Part shown: positions 37,401 through 51,600 of the stretch, one piece after another | Layout of the letters: each line of letters opens with the position of its first letter | Numbering within the stretch: position 1 is the stretch's first letter | Source of the DNA: Heliocidaris erythrogramma | Lineage: Eukaryota; Echinodermata; Echinoidea; Camarodonta; Echinometridae | DNA length: 64,000 nucleotides | Direction: 5' to 3' | Assembly: GCA_025617745.1 (NCBI GenBank) | Contig: CM046853.1 | Coordinates: forward strand, 12,602,974-12,666,973 | Notes under the pieces: model-generated | Told to the model about the DNA's origin: nothing | Seen by the model: only the letters and a program-made list of their open reading frames with translations | The model's database searches: none | Program-made: the position numbers and the translations under genes

Positions 37401-40400
37401 AGATTTTCATTACTTTAAGCAGAAATAGAAAAGGCATTGTATATAAATGGAGAAGAAACTAATATACCTTTTCTGACAGGATTTGTTGACTTGAATGTTT
37501 TGACAAATACTCTTGCTCTGAACGCTTAATTATTTAAGCTCCTTTAACCTATAATTTTTTATACGTTCATTGAATTTGTATCTTAAAATCTAGAGATGAA
37601 ATATTAAAAGTATGCTGTTCGTTCCATCTGTTTTTGTTCCAGTCTATTCAAGTGCAATCCAAGAAATCTCTAGTTCTTTGTTGTATAGTGGCCTCATAGA
37701 GGAATTAGTTGATGTTCTCCAGCTTGAAGATGCTAAGCTAGTGGTAAGTACTTGATAAAGACCCAAGATTTCAAACATACCATAACTTTATCTTTTAACA
37801 AGTACATCATATTGAGATGTGATATGATTACTGGAAACATTACATAGATGGAAATCTACTAATTTCCCTCATCAATATTTGCACGAGTTGATTTGACAGT
37901 ATCAATTTCAAGGATTCGGACCTTGTTTACATTGAAATAATCTTAATGTTAAAGAGCCTAATCTTCCTGAGTGTCTCTGCATGTTCTCACCTAAGACCCC
38001 CCCCCCCCCCCCCATTTTCTCTGATTGTATGATTTAATACATTATTTTTCCCGTTTTATTTACAGGATATAAAATCTGCTTCTCTTAGAACTCTGACTTC
38101 AATCATTCACCTAGATAGAAATCCAGAGTAAGTAACCAAGAAATATTTTTGAGTTAGTATAATAATGGATCGTTACAAAATACAACCTATCTAGTATCCC
38201 ACTTTGTCAAATTTCCTATTTATTTTTGAAATATGCTAGTTCAGACATTTTGTTAAATTACACAACTTATTTACTTACAATTTTATTTGTTGTGTAAGTG
38301 TTGTATATCAGTAGATAAAGTCTAATATTGATCGATACCAGTTTAGAAAATGTAATATTGCCACAGAGAGTTCCATGATGTCAAATCAGTTAATGCATAT
38401 TGCATACCTAATTACATTTACATATTTGAGGTTTATACCCAATAAATGCCTTTTCTCAGCAGGCTAATTAGCATAATAGATGCCACCGGTGCTGCATCTT
38501 ATCATGGTTTCCTACCTGTCATGGTCCGGCAGTGTATACAAGCTATGATTGGTAAGTTTTATTTTTCATGTACAAATATTAATTTTCATTGTATGCTTCA
38601 ATCTTTATTCTTGTACTTTGCTGTATTATTCAAAGAAATAGTAATAGTAGGCAAGTTTAGCAGTGTTGCTATGCTGCTCAGTTCCATTTTCTGATCACAA
38701 GACCTCCATTATATGCCATATCCATATGTTGCTACTGTATTGGTAGTAAAACAGGCAATCTGCATTCCCTTGAAGATATCGTGCCTTTTTCGTTTTTGGA
38801 GCATCATTCATTTGCTACAACTGATCTTTAGATACCAGTCAGGTGCTCACTGTAGTTGAATAAGTTTTAGTAGTAGAGAGTTTTCAATGTTAAAAAAAAA
38901 TATGAATAGATATTTGTTTACATGGTATGAAATAAATATTTGTTTACATGGTATGAAATAAATAAGCCTGAGTCATATCGAATATTTCATAATCCGGGAT
39001 TCGACGGCTTTGATTCTGTCGAATACCGGTGCATCGATAAATGATGGGCGGTAAAAACAGAGTCGCACACAGTTGCACGCAGTGCATGAACCATGCACCG
39101 GTGACCGGTCCACTGGCATCGCGGGCATATGTATGGGGCTCTCGCTGCTCGACATTAGCGATAGCCCGCTAGCCAAAGGCTAGTAAAAATCACGACGGAC
39201 TAGCCAAAACCTTAAGTTTCTAGTCCATATGGCTAAGCCAAAATATCACTCTAGTGTCGCACGAAGCGATGCTCATTGTCGACACATCCGATAATGATTC
39301 AAATTCAAAGAATTAATAATCTTACTTTGTCTTTGGAGAGCTAAATGGAACACGTTTGTTCGATGCAAAAAAAAAAACAATACGAAATAAACTTTTCGTC
39401 GCTCATGACTAGACTTCATTCAGCTTCAGATCATTTCCAAGAAGTAATTGCCAATTTGATGAGAGTGTGATATAGTTATTGCGAATTAAGTAGGAACACT
39501 CGTACTCATGCCCGTATTTATCATGTTCAATTATACAATTGTCAAATTGACAATATTATCGTAAACTTCAGTTCGTAAAGACAAAACGATTTTTCCATAG
39601 AGAAAGCACAGGTAAAGCGCGACGTCCTCCGCGAGCGAATTAGCAAAAGTTAGCCAACAGTTTGAAGTCGCCTTCACATTCTCTGCTAGTATATATGCTG
39701 TACGTTACGGAGTTTCTTTTTTTATTTGCTTTTTTTCATGGTGGCTACGGTAGTCAAAAATCTGGCGGACTACAAATCGATGCACCGGTTTTGCCGAAAC
39801 GAAATCGGGATTCGATGTCTTCGATCGAACACCGGCTAACCAATCGATTTGACTCAGGCTTAGAAATAAATATTTGTTTACATGTTTATTTCAATTTTTT
39901 ATTACAGATCCTAACATGGAGTCATTCCCACACAGCCTTGCCACTTCTCTCTTCTCATTCTTATATCATCTAGCCAGTTATGAAACGGGTAAGATAATAC
40001 CAGTGTTTTTTTTTTTTTTTTTTTTTTTCCAAAATGAATCAAATACTTCAATTTCATAGCCTAAATTTATTGTATTTTTTTTACTTTCATAATTTGTAAG
40101 TTAATGGAAATGTGTTTTACTTTGATTGATTGATGTCTGATTTTTTTTTTTTTTGTACTCAGAATATTATGTACTTATGAAATTCATAAAAGAATTGGAA
40201 CGAATAGAAATCTACATTGTTAAAAATTAAGACATACTACCTCGGTACTTTTACAGCAGCAGTATTCCATTCAATCAGAAATATACTGTCAGGTGTGGTA
40301 GTTAGGTTTGCAAAGTCTACTTCCCTTCTGGTTTTAGGCTGATGTCATTAATATTCATTATGTTTGATTTTTGCATTGTAACAGGTGGTGAGGCCTTAGT

Positions 40401-43400
40401 GTCTTGTGGTATGATGGAATCTCTTCTCAAAGTCATCAAATGGCCAGGAGAAGATGAACAGCTACACACAACGGTAAGAGTCTGAACCTTTTTTTTTAAA
40501 TCAAGAAATGAAGGATAGGAGAAAGTCATTGTTTATTGTGTATTGATATGAAGAAAGGATATATATATTGCATGTCTTCAGATTGTTCTGCCCGTTCTCA
40601 GTAGCTGAGAGGAACCTAAAGAAGTAACCTGCTCCCGTCCGGGTTAAATATTAGCATACTCTTGGTATAGAATATAGAATATGTCTTCATATATGAAAAC
40701 TGTTGATTGATGCCATATGCAATTCTCTGATTGTTGTACGTGACAGCTATTTTTTAGATGTAGACATTCTTTACTAAGCTATTGCCAGCATGCTGTCTCT
40801 AATTTGGCATTTTGAGATGCCTCTCACGATTTCTGTACTTTCAAATGGAGAGTTTAACATGCAAGTGTAAATTTCTCTTGGATGCTCATTTTCTTTCCTT
40901 TCAGCAGTTTTCTTTCTTTCATGAATTTTGATCTTGTGAAGTTTATGAGAATGGAATGCGGTTGACCATTGTTGACTTCCTGTTTTGCGCGATAGCACTT
41001 GTCTTTCGATTCCTTGAGTTTCAGCTCTGTCTGTATCCTGGAAACCAAAACATCATTGATATTCTTCCTGGCTTTTTTCTTTACACCAAAGATATGCATG
41101 CATGCTGTTCCATCTACTGTACTGTTCCAGGCCGTCGATGAGGGCCATTGCCTTCTGTAGTTTATTTTTTATCTCAAGTTGTTCTTGGAGTTTGCTGACT
41201 TCTGAATTGCATAAGGTGATATGAAGCATCCGTATCATTTACGTTAAGTTTTACACCCTTTATCGTTTTTCTTTTATCCTTCCACATTCCAATGCAGTTT
41301 GTAACGAGGGCTGTACGTGTAGTCGACCTGATCACTAATTTGGACATGGCTGCCTTCCAGACCCATGGTGGACTCTCCACATTCATCAACAGACTAGAGG
41401 TATGTATCCTTTGACTCTCTGAACTTTTTTTTTCTTCAGAAAACAACTCCCACATTGAGTTAAATACCTTTGTATTTAAGGCAATGCTCTGGTGAATGTA
41501 TTAAAAGTATTTTCAACAAAAGTATTTCAAATTAATGAGAATGCTCATTTACCATTTCACATGAAGAATACTGTCTGCAAAGAAGTCACCTGTAAGTTGA
41601 GACAAAAGTTGAGGCTGCCAAGTAAACAAGTGAAATAATGGAAAATAGTATTTTCTGTTTTAGTGTGATTCTTTTTTTATAAAGTGAATATTTCTCTTAA
41701 TAAACCCTTGATTTCAATAACATTTATGTTGCTGTGTTGTTCTCCATTACCTCTTGCAGCATGAGATTAGCATTTGTCGGAGGGATGTACCCTATGTCAT
41801 CAAACCAACGATACGAACCTCCCAGGATGCAATCCACTCTGCCCCACCCTCCCCATTCTCTGAGGACAGTACCACCATGGAGACAGACAGTCCTTCAGAT
41901 GGACAGAGGGTCAATGAGGGTGCTTCAACAAGCTTAGGGACTGGAAAAGAAGAGAGTACAAGGCCAAAGAAGAGTAGATCAGGTCAGTTAGCTGCATGGG
42001 TGATTCAAAGATTTAAAGAGTTTTGGGGGAGTGAGGTGTTACACTGGTGTGTATCCACTGGACAGAATGTCACATTGACAAAATGAAGACAGTATTTCAA
42101 ACTTGTAGAGGGATGTGTGTTGTCATGTGGAAACTAGCAGCACTACTACTTAGCTGCAGCCTATGGTGAAGCCTTATTCAGTACATTTAAAAGAGAAGAA
42201 ATGTTAACATGATTTTCACCTTATTTTGTTATTATTTTCCATTGCTGTATGCCATATTCACTTGAAATCATATTTTGGTCAAATTTATGCAATCAATCAA
42301 CCATTAACCAGGGAATTAGCTTCCCATCAAAAGACAAGAAAATTTGACATTGATTTTGTGAAATTCATTTTACAGCAACCCAATGTTTCCCTCAGAGAGC
42401 AGCCCTGCTGAAGTCCATGCTCAACTTCCTCAAGAAGGCTATCCAAGATCCCTCTTTCTCGGACAGTATAAGGCATGGTACGTATTATATACAGTATATC
42501 TCCCTGGAGGGTTTCATATTCTAAGCCTGTAGAAAGTGTCAAATGAAAATTGTCCTACTTTTGTTATGCAAACAATTCTTTAATATGTTTCTTAAATTCT
42601 CTGTCATGTCACTGATATCTGGGTGTCACATATTTCAAAGACTGTTAAGCCCATATTCTCATTGTATTGTGATATCTGAAATGTTTGTTGTGTTAACCTA
42701 ACTCAGTGGTAGACATCTTGGGTGACAGGGAGGGGTTTTGGGCAAAATTGTAATCACAAAATGACCAAGACATTTGAATTGAAATTCTCTGCCTTTTTAA
42801 AGATTATTGTAGCAGATTTTTGGTATTGGCAGTGATTCAAAGATTGAGCTTATTATGAATATGGTTTATTGCCGATGTTAGTACTCTGTCAACTTTGTTT
42901 TCGCAGTATGATTTACCCTGTCGTTGATCTCCTTTTTTTCCACAGTAATGGATGGTTCATTACCGAGCTCATTGAAGCATATCATTAGCAATGCTGAATA
43001 CTATAGTGCATCACTGTTTCTCCTTGGTAAGTATTTATCTCCATTTTTTTCCTGTCCATTTAAAGACGTAGTTTACTGAGTCATGTCTTCACAAGACTTA
43101 ATAATTTAAAAATTGTGAAAAATGGTCTAGAGTATTAATAGCTTGTCCTTGAGATTAAAGTATGCAGGAATAATGCATTAGGTAGTGAGAAATGTACTTA
43201 TGTGGAAGTTTGTAACATGATCCTGTTATCCGTTTCTTTCAACAGCTTGTGAGCTAGTCACTGTGTATGTGTTTCAAGAACCGTCACTACTGTCATCACT
43301 ACAAGACACAGGACTCACTGATGTTATGCTGCATGCCCTTCTTATCAAAGATGTAAGTATTTTGAAATTTGAATTTGTTTCCTAAAAAGTAAATTTTATT

Positions 43401-45616
43401 CATATCCACATCGTAATTTTTTTCACATGTCATTGTGAGTATTAAATGTGTGTTCATTTCTAAGGACATATTAATCATTGTCATGTTCTGCTGAAAGCAG
43501 TTTTATTTTACCTCTGTTTCTTAACCCTTTCAAGACAATACACCACATTTTGTGGTTTGGCTCAATAACTTTTGATTCAGAGCTCTAAAAAATACACCAG
43601 ATGCATGAGTAGAAAGAGCAAAATTTTCTGCACATACTATGTCCATTTTAATTGCATGACCATATTGCATTTGATACCAGAAATTTAAAAAAAAGAGAAT
43701 AAGCTTTGATATCCTGAAATTGGCAACATATTGAGAGTTTCAAAATAATTGTTTTTTTTTAAATAAAAATTGGCAATTGTTTCAACTTTTCGACAAATTC
43801 TTAACCATGTATATTGTTTTCAAAGACCTTACACCTTATTAGAACCATGGAGCACTATTGTTGCCAATTTGAAGAACAAAATGTGATCAGTTTAGACCTT
43901 AAATAATTCCTGTCCTGAAAGGGTTAATAAAATAACATCAAGGAAAGACCGTTATTTTCTACTCTTTTGTAGGTCATTCTTGTATACGCTCTCATTTATA
44001 AATCTCCTCTTCCCCCTTTTTATTATATTTTTCTTTCCTTCTATTTATATCCCTCATTTCCTCTGCTTCAATATCTTTCATTTCATTTTCTGATAATTTT
44101 CATTGTAAATTGTGCTCTTCTATTTGCCTTTCCTTTTCTATCTCTTTGTTTTTCTTTTTCTATCTCTTTCTGTCATTAATGCAGTACATGATTTAATGAA
44201 ATTTATCATTCAGCTCTTCTATTGATGATCATCTTAACAGGTTCCTGCAACCAAAGAGGTATTGGGCTCCTTGCCTAACATATTCAGTGCCCTGTGTCTC
44301 AACTCAAGGGGTCTGGATGCATTCAATCAATGCAAGCCATTTGAGAAACTCTTCAAAGTCCTCCTGTCTCCAGTGTACCTGCCAGCAATGAGAAGAAGAA
44401 GGACAAATGATGCATTGGGTGAGGCTTTGTCCAATGTGTTTATATTCTGATAGGCGAAACAAATCTTACCTTTAAAAATTGGGGGAATAATTCAGGCGCC
44501 TTGGAATTATATAAATTCATGCTAAATTGTAAATAAATTCTCAGTTTCATTATTCTAAACTAATACACTATGATTTGGAAATAGGGACTGTATGATAATT
44601 GCAATCTTCACAGATAACTGCACTGATCATGCATATTGTCACATGAGATGGTAGAGCTTTACATTTTGCAGTAAGTTTGGGGAATCTATACTTTCGGCTT
44701 TCCAAGTCATTAACATAGTTATATATGATTCCTATATACTTATTTTTTAACTTCAGAGATTGCAAATTTGCTATTTACAAACCCAAATCAAAGGCTTATA
44801 ATGGCATTCTTTTCTACTGGAAGAATGGAATACGTTTTTGTGGTTATTTCTAACAAAAATCTCATTGATATTTGCTATTCAAGTCTCTGAAAGGCTTAAA
44901 TATTTGACAAAATGTACCCTATATATTAAATTTTTATTTGTTTGTAGGAGATACTGCATCATCACTAGGTAGTGCCATGGATGAGTTGATGAGACATCAG
45001 CCTTCTCTCAAAGACCATGCTATGATGGCTATTATCAAGGTCAGTTGTTTTTTCTTTCGATATATCATTGTATTTTAGCAACAATAATTACTTGGTTTTG
45101 TCATTATATTTAAGTTGTGTGCCTTGTCATATCGTTTTTGCTCATGCAAACTACACAATCTTTCTTGATTTTTGGGAGGACTTTGATTTTTCTAAACTTC
45201 ATGTTCCCTTCACATTGCTTCAAATATGTGGAATATTCTGTAATGTGAATCACATGCTCTGAAGTTGAGGAAATATTATCTTTGATTTCCAGCTGATGGA
45301 AGATATATGCAGCATGGGGCACAACCCCAACATCGTGTGCAGCCGATCCGCAGTGAAGGCCAAGACACCAGCTTCCAACCAGTCTCAAGCAACCAATGGA
45401 GATGACACATCTAGTGATGATGAGGATGAAGAAGATGAGGTACCTACGTCTGTCAGGGAGCAGGAGTCCAAGATGGTCACACCCGTCCAACCTCAGTAAG
45501 CTGAATGACAATGATGATTAGGAGGTTGAAGATGAGGAGGATGATGATGGTGATGATCATGATAATGATGTTGATGATGATGGTGATGGTGATGGTGATG
45601 GTGATGGTGATGGTGG

Positions 45617-45657
<41 letters not shown>

Positions 45658-48600
45658 CCTTGTAAATATTGTATACCAGCCGTGCATTTATCAAATGTTT
45701 ATTAGTGAAAAGAATTAACTAGATCTTCACCTATTACTTTATTTTATTTTGCATATGTAGTAGTGTTGTCCCTTTATAAGTGCAACTTAGGTAGACTTTA
45801 CTTGTTTTTCAAATGCACAGATTCACAATGTTAATATTTTATAATTTTATAAAAGGTAGGCATTTGTTATTTCATAGTTTAAAAAAAAATTGTTTTATTA
45901 CTTTTTATGCATTGTTTCCCTCTTGCTGTCGCTTTCACAGACTGACAAGATAAAAGCCAATGCAATATTATTTACTCAAGACATGTCAAGAAGACTGGAG
46001 ATCTTATAATGAATTCAAGTCATACATGTCATGTGTGACATTTATATCAGGCACATATTCTTATACATGCTGAATGAAATGATCACATAAGTAGGCTAAT
46101 ACATTTGTTTTATGTACTACTTAGTATTCTTAAGCATTAGGCATTTTAGCTGAAATTTATTGATTACATTTTGCAAAGAAATGTGCTGTATAATCATGAA
46201 GATACTTTGAAAGTGAAAAGTATTTTTTACTTTTTTTTTTCTTCCAGATCCACAGACCCTAATGAAAAAACTCCTGTACCTCTCATGGACTACATTCTCA
46301 ATGTGGTAAGTTCTTTGAAATGTTGTAGTTGGAATAGTTATGGTTATGATATTTGAACCATTCATCTTGATGAAATCCTTGTTATAAGTGCTTATAAGCA
46401 AGAGTCAGCTACAGGATGACAGCTATTGCCATTATTATTTCCTGATTTCAGATGAAATTTGTGGAAGCTATCCTGTGTAATAATGCAACTGACGATCACT
46501 GTTGGGAGTTTGTTAGTCATCGTGGTCTGGAACCTCTGCTCAAATTCCTGCGACTGCCCAACCTACCCATAGACTTTCCCACCAGTAGTGCCTGCCAGTC
46601 CGTTGCTAGTGTATGCAAAGCCATTCTGGTAGGTCTCAATATTTTTGTTATAAATCTATATGTTTGTTCCATTGTACCATTGTTAGATAGTATTTAATTC
46701 AACTAATATCCATACAAGTAATGATTTTTGATCAGCTAGCATGTAGTGAATTAACAAGAGTTATGCTACCTGCAGTTCAAGCCAAGAGATATGCTGTTGT
46801 CCTGTTCTGCAAATGCTGCCACTTCAATTATTCCCTTTCAGTTTGAGGCAAGATATTAATTTGTATTTTATCAGCTAGATCTTATGTGCAAGGTTGGTAC
46901 ATACATCTGTGCATTTGGTTGCTGCTTTTGACCTTGTAGTGTTTCATAGAAAGTGGGTATTGAAATAGACATTCAATCCAATTCTTCCCCTCCCCTTTTT
47001 GTGTAGTCACTTGCAAGAGAGTCTGGTGTGCTGAAGGAAGGTCTTCTAATGCTGAAAGAAGAGCTCACTGCCCTGAAGCCTCTCCAGCTCCCCCTGGAGC
47101 CCCCGGGTGGATCCATCCTTCTCAGGGAGCTGGTCAACTCACCAAACTTCACTGGTGCCCCCCTTGGAGCTCCTACCACTCCTCTTCTCAGGGCCATGGT
47201 CTCTGCTCACTCCTATGTCACCATGCTGGTACATGTATGCAGAGTTGGACAGGTAGGCTTGACTTTTAACTTTTGATAAACTGCTAGATAGTAATATGGA
47301 CATGTGTGATGTTAATTAATCTTGGTGCCTTTAGGGAAATTCCATATTTCGTCAAGCACACATCATGTACAACAAATTGATATCAATTACAATTCATATC
47401 ATTTATTTGTTTGCTTATATTTAAATTGTTATGTATATGTAGTACCATAAATGTGCTATGAAACCTTTCTACAAATTTGTTAATGATGTTTCCTTTTCCT
47501 CTTGTGAACTGTCACCCTAATTTGATGAATATATTCACCTCAATTTTTTTATTCTTCTGACAGACCGATGTGAGGACCATCTCAGTCAACCAGTGGGGTT
47601 CAGACCTTGGACAAGAGGTATTACGTCACTTGAGTCATCTGTACATCTCATTGGTTTGGGAGAGCATAGTTCTTTTGGCTCTGTTCACCCCCGGCACCCT
47701 CCCAGAGGGCTGTGAACTTGGCAAGCTTGAACGGGAGAAACTTCTCCCCAAGGACTTCACCAAGGACTCTGCAGATGCTACCACTTCAGCAGCATCTGCT
47801 TCAACAAGTAAATCTGATAGCAATGTAAGAACTAGTGAAATAGATCCAGTGATCGGATCAGCAAGCACACTTATGGACGTCAGTGATGCCCTTTCAACCA
47901 TGGAGGTGGATGATTCCAAAGAGGGGGCCAAGGACCCCAAAGCAAGGCCCAAGCCCAATGCCCAGATGCTGCAGTTGGTGAAGCAGGCCATGCCAGTGCT
48001 CTATGCACCATCAAGACTTGGGAAAGCACTCTCTGAGTTGTTCGGTTTGTTGGTGAAGCTCTGTGTAGGGTCATCGGTCAGACAGAGAAGCAGGCAGCAC
48101 CTACATCCCAATCCTAGCCCTCCTTCTGAAGCAGCCAGGAATACAGCCAAGGTTCTCATGGAACTACTTCTCAACAGTCTTTCATGGACTCCTCCGCCAG
48201 CTAGCCCACTGCCAAAATTCAGGTAGGATCTTCTATTAGTTCAGCCTTTTCTATATTCATGCATTTCCAGTTAGCTCATCTCTTCCAACAGTGTTAACTA
48301 GGACCCAGAAAACATTTGGATTGATATTGAAGATATTACTATCAGAATGTTGATGTACAAATTGTTTTCCTTTCTCATTTTCATAAAATGCGCGTACCAT
48401 ATATCTGATTGATTGTCCTAATGAAATCTTATGTCATCTGAACTTCATGAGCACAGTCCACTTTATGTTTATGCAGTATTTTTTACTATATTTATTCCTT
48501 TTTTGGCAGTTGAGGTAAAACAACATTTTATCATTTCTGTTGAATCTAGGGTAACATTCTACATCTGTGCTGTTAGCTTTGCATCTCCTATGCTGTTTGA

Positions 48601-51600
48601 CGAGAAGAAGAATCCTTATCATCTCATGCTACAGAAGTTTGTCAGCACAGGAGCTCATGCAGCTCTCTTTGAGTAAGTCACTTGTGTACTTTAATCAAAA
48701 TTGATATAATTATAATTTAGATACAACTAGTTTTTCGTTTTGAACATACTTTGCCACATTTGTAATTCTTTCTTTCTTTTGGAAAATATGTGTTTTCACT
48801 ATAAAGGAGGTTAAAGTCGTTCTTCTTCCCCTTACCCTATGTAATTCTTGAAAATTTTGATCATGCATCTATACAAGAATAATAACTTTCATATGTGAAA
48901 CTTTATACATGGAAAAGAAATATTGTACAACTTATATTGTTGGCTAGCTGTAAACCATTTACAAATTCAGGACAACTTTACACTCAAATGTTGATAAATC
49001 ATCTACATGCACATTGACTTTATATCAACATTGCATTAACCATTTTATTTTGTTCACAGTGCATTCCATTGGGCAGTCACCATGGGTGGTAAGATGAGAG
49101 CCTCAGAATGTATGGAACATCCAGACCTTCCAGGTAAGCATCTACAATCTCAAAATATATCATTTAAATTTTCTGAGGAGACTTGTTCAGTGTGCAAGTA
49201 AAATACGATGAAATATAAAGGTTTTATACTGAATTGTGTTCCAGTATTGTTATGATCTGTTTATTTCCTTCCATTTGTTTAAAATATGCTCGCTTTGAAA
49301 TACACAAATATTGTTCTTAAAGGAGAATTAACCCCTGAGTACAAATTTACTTATATTGAAAGGTGTAATATATTCCTACTTATTGGCCTAAATCATTTTC
49401 TAATAAGATATTAGAAAAGGGTATAAATAAAGATATTCCAACACCCGGTATCGTCTCCTACTCATTTACATGGGGGCTGCCATTTTCTTGCTGATTTGGA
49501 TTTGTACATGAACCATTGAGAAATGTTCCGGTCAGGAAGATATTTTGAATCCAAGACCTAAATTGATTTTCTTCATTACCAAAAATCCCATATGTGACGA
49601 AAAATATAAAGTGGGTGTTTACATGATTTATAAAAATTAAATCTTTATAATGATACTTTTAAATTGTCTGGTTTTGCTTAACAAAAATCTATTTTCTTGG
49701 GTTTGCCAAACAGAGCAGAACATAATATATGCAGCATGCATTCTGACTTTTCAAGTCCCATTATCCGAAAGCAAGGTGAATGCATAGTTTGCCGCTATAG
49801 ATGCTCAGGGAAGAAGCATCCATAAAATTTGAATTAATTTGCTCCGTCCATTGCGTCACAGTATGTAGAAAATAGATTTATATTAAGCGAATATCGATTT
49901 TCAACAGAAATATATATGGAAATCTTCAGTTTAAAAATAAATTGACATATCTATTCTATATTTTTAATCTCAAATGGGTTTTTAATTTTGAAAAAGGCAA
50001 TTGGGCATTTGGATTAAGAAAATCTTCTTGTACACATAAAAAAATGGCAGCCCCCATGTATTGCTAGCAGACGATACATATTGCTAGCAGATGATAAATT
50101 TTGCTCAGAAAATCTTGATTCGTATCGATCTCGTATATTTTGACGCGAAGCCATATAGTCTAACAAGTAGGAATAAATAACACCTTTGAACACTATCGTC
50201 TTTATTGTTTGAGGTTAATTCTCCTTTAAGTTTACAGTATTGTGACATTTAAATTTGTAATGTCCAATTTTAAATGAATTTTTTTTTTCTGTCATTCAGA
50301 GGGAACAGGTGAGTTCATAGATGCATGGCTGTCACTCATAGAGAAGTTAGTCAACCCAGAGTCAGTCTTGGACTCTCCACATGCTATGCCTGCCAAGGGT
50401 ACAGTTCCTGGCTACACACCTTTCAACCCTGTCCAGTTCCTCATCAATACGCACAAGGTAAGAATCAACCACTGTCATCCATGAAATAATGCAGAGTATA
50501 GGAAATGGTAAGATCACAACTGGAAATTCTAGTTGAACTTTAATGTTCCTGCTCAAGGTGTAAGGAAGATTAATTTCATTTATAAAACTAGATGTATTCC
50601 ACGACAATGATGTTACTGTTTCACAGTATATATGCACCCCCAATTTAACAGTTATGATTATTAATAGAGTATTGAATTTTTAGAATATGATGGAGGTATG
50701 AAATGTAAAAGAGTATGAGCCTAATGTCAGTATGACCATTATGCAACATGTTCATTTCCTTCTCTGTTCCAGTCTGCATTTAATGTGATCATGAATTTGT
50801 GGGGTTGCCGCTCTCTCAAGTCCCTGGGCAATCGTACAGCTGAGAGTCTCCTGGCTATCCTTTGCCACATCGTACGTGGGGAATCGGTCATTGCTGAGCG
50901 GGTCAAGCAGGCCAAGAGTGAGGAGGCTGGGAGTAGTTCTGCAGAGGGGACATCGTCTGGTGGGGCAAGCACATCATCAGGATCGGCTGGTTTCAGTAGG
51001 GCAACGAGAGGTCTGTTTGAGTCAGGATTCCTGACTGGATTGAGCCGGAGCAGTAGCAGACCAAGAGCTGAACCCAATGAGGAACATATCAGACAGGTGA
51101 AGATGTTTTTCATGATTACAGCAATAATAATGGCATTGCACCCTTATGTCAATTTCCATAACTTCATAGACATTTCGAGACTAAAATATTGTCTTTGATG
51201 TGCTGACACCTTGGTGCAACTGAAGCTTGAAATATAATTAAAGTTAAGACTAAGAGTAAAATAAATAGTAATAGTAAAATAAAAAGTGATGAGCACAGTC
51301 TCATCTAGTTTATAGTATAATTTGCACAAAATATAGGCAAATATTTTTATGTCTGCATAATCAGGACAGTTTTGGAGTCTGGATTATTTGTAATTAGCCT
51401 TTTGTTGTTATTCAACCTAAATTTTGAATTGTATAATTATAATTATTTTCCATTAAAGATCTTGTCCTGATTGAAAGCTGATTGCCTAGATTTAGTTATA
51501 TAGCCATATTTTGGTTTATGATAATCCCCCACCTGTGCATGGTGTGGCATTCTTCAATCGTTCATTGCATTGTCTCATGTCTACTAGCTGATGGACATGG

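Noticed and set aside
41400-42480. Minor (U12-type) introns in HUWE1
   Set aside because: Non-consensus donors such as GTACGT and GTATGA lack the ATATCC/GTATCC start and branch site; all are read as ordinary GT-AG introns.
45493-45705. Poly-His (minus) and Met-rich (plus) frames
   Set aside because: Products of the GAT microsatellite in HUWE1 intron 22.
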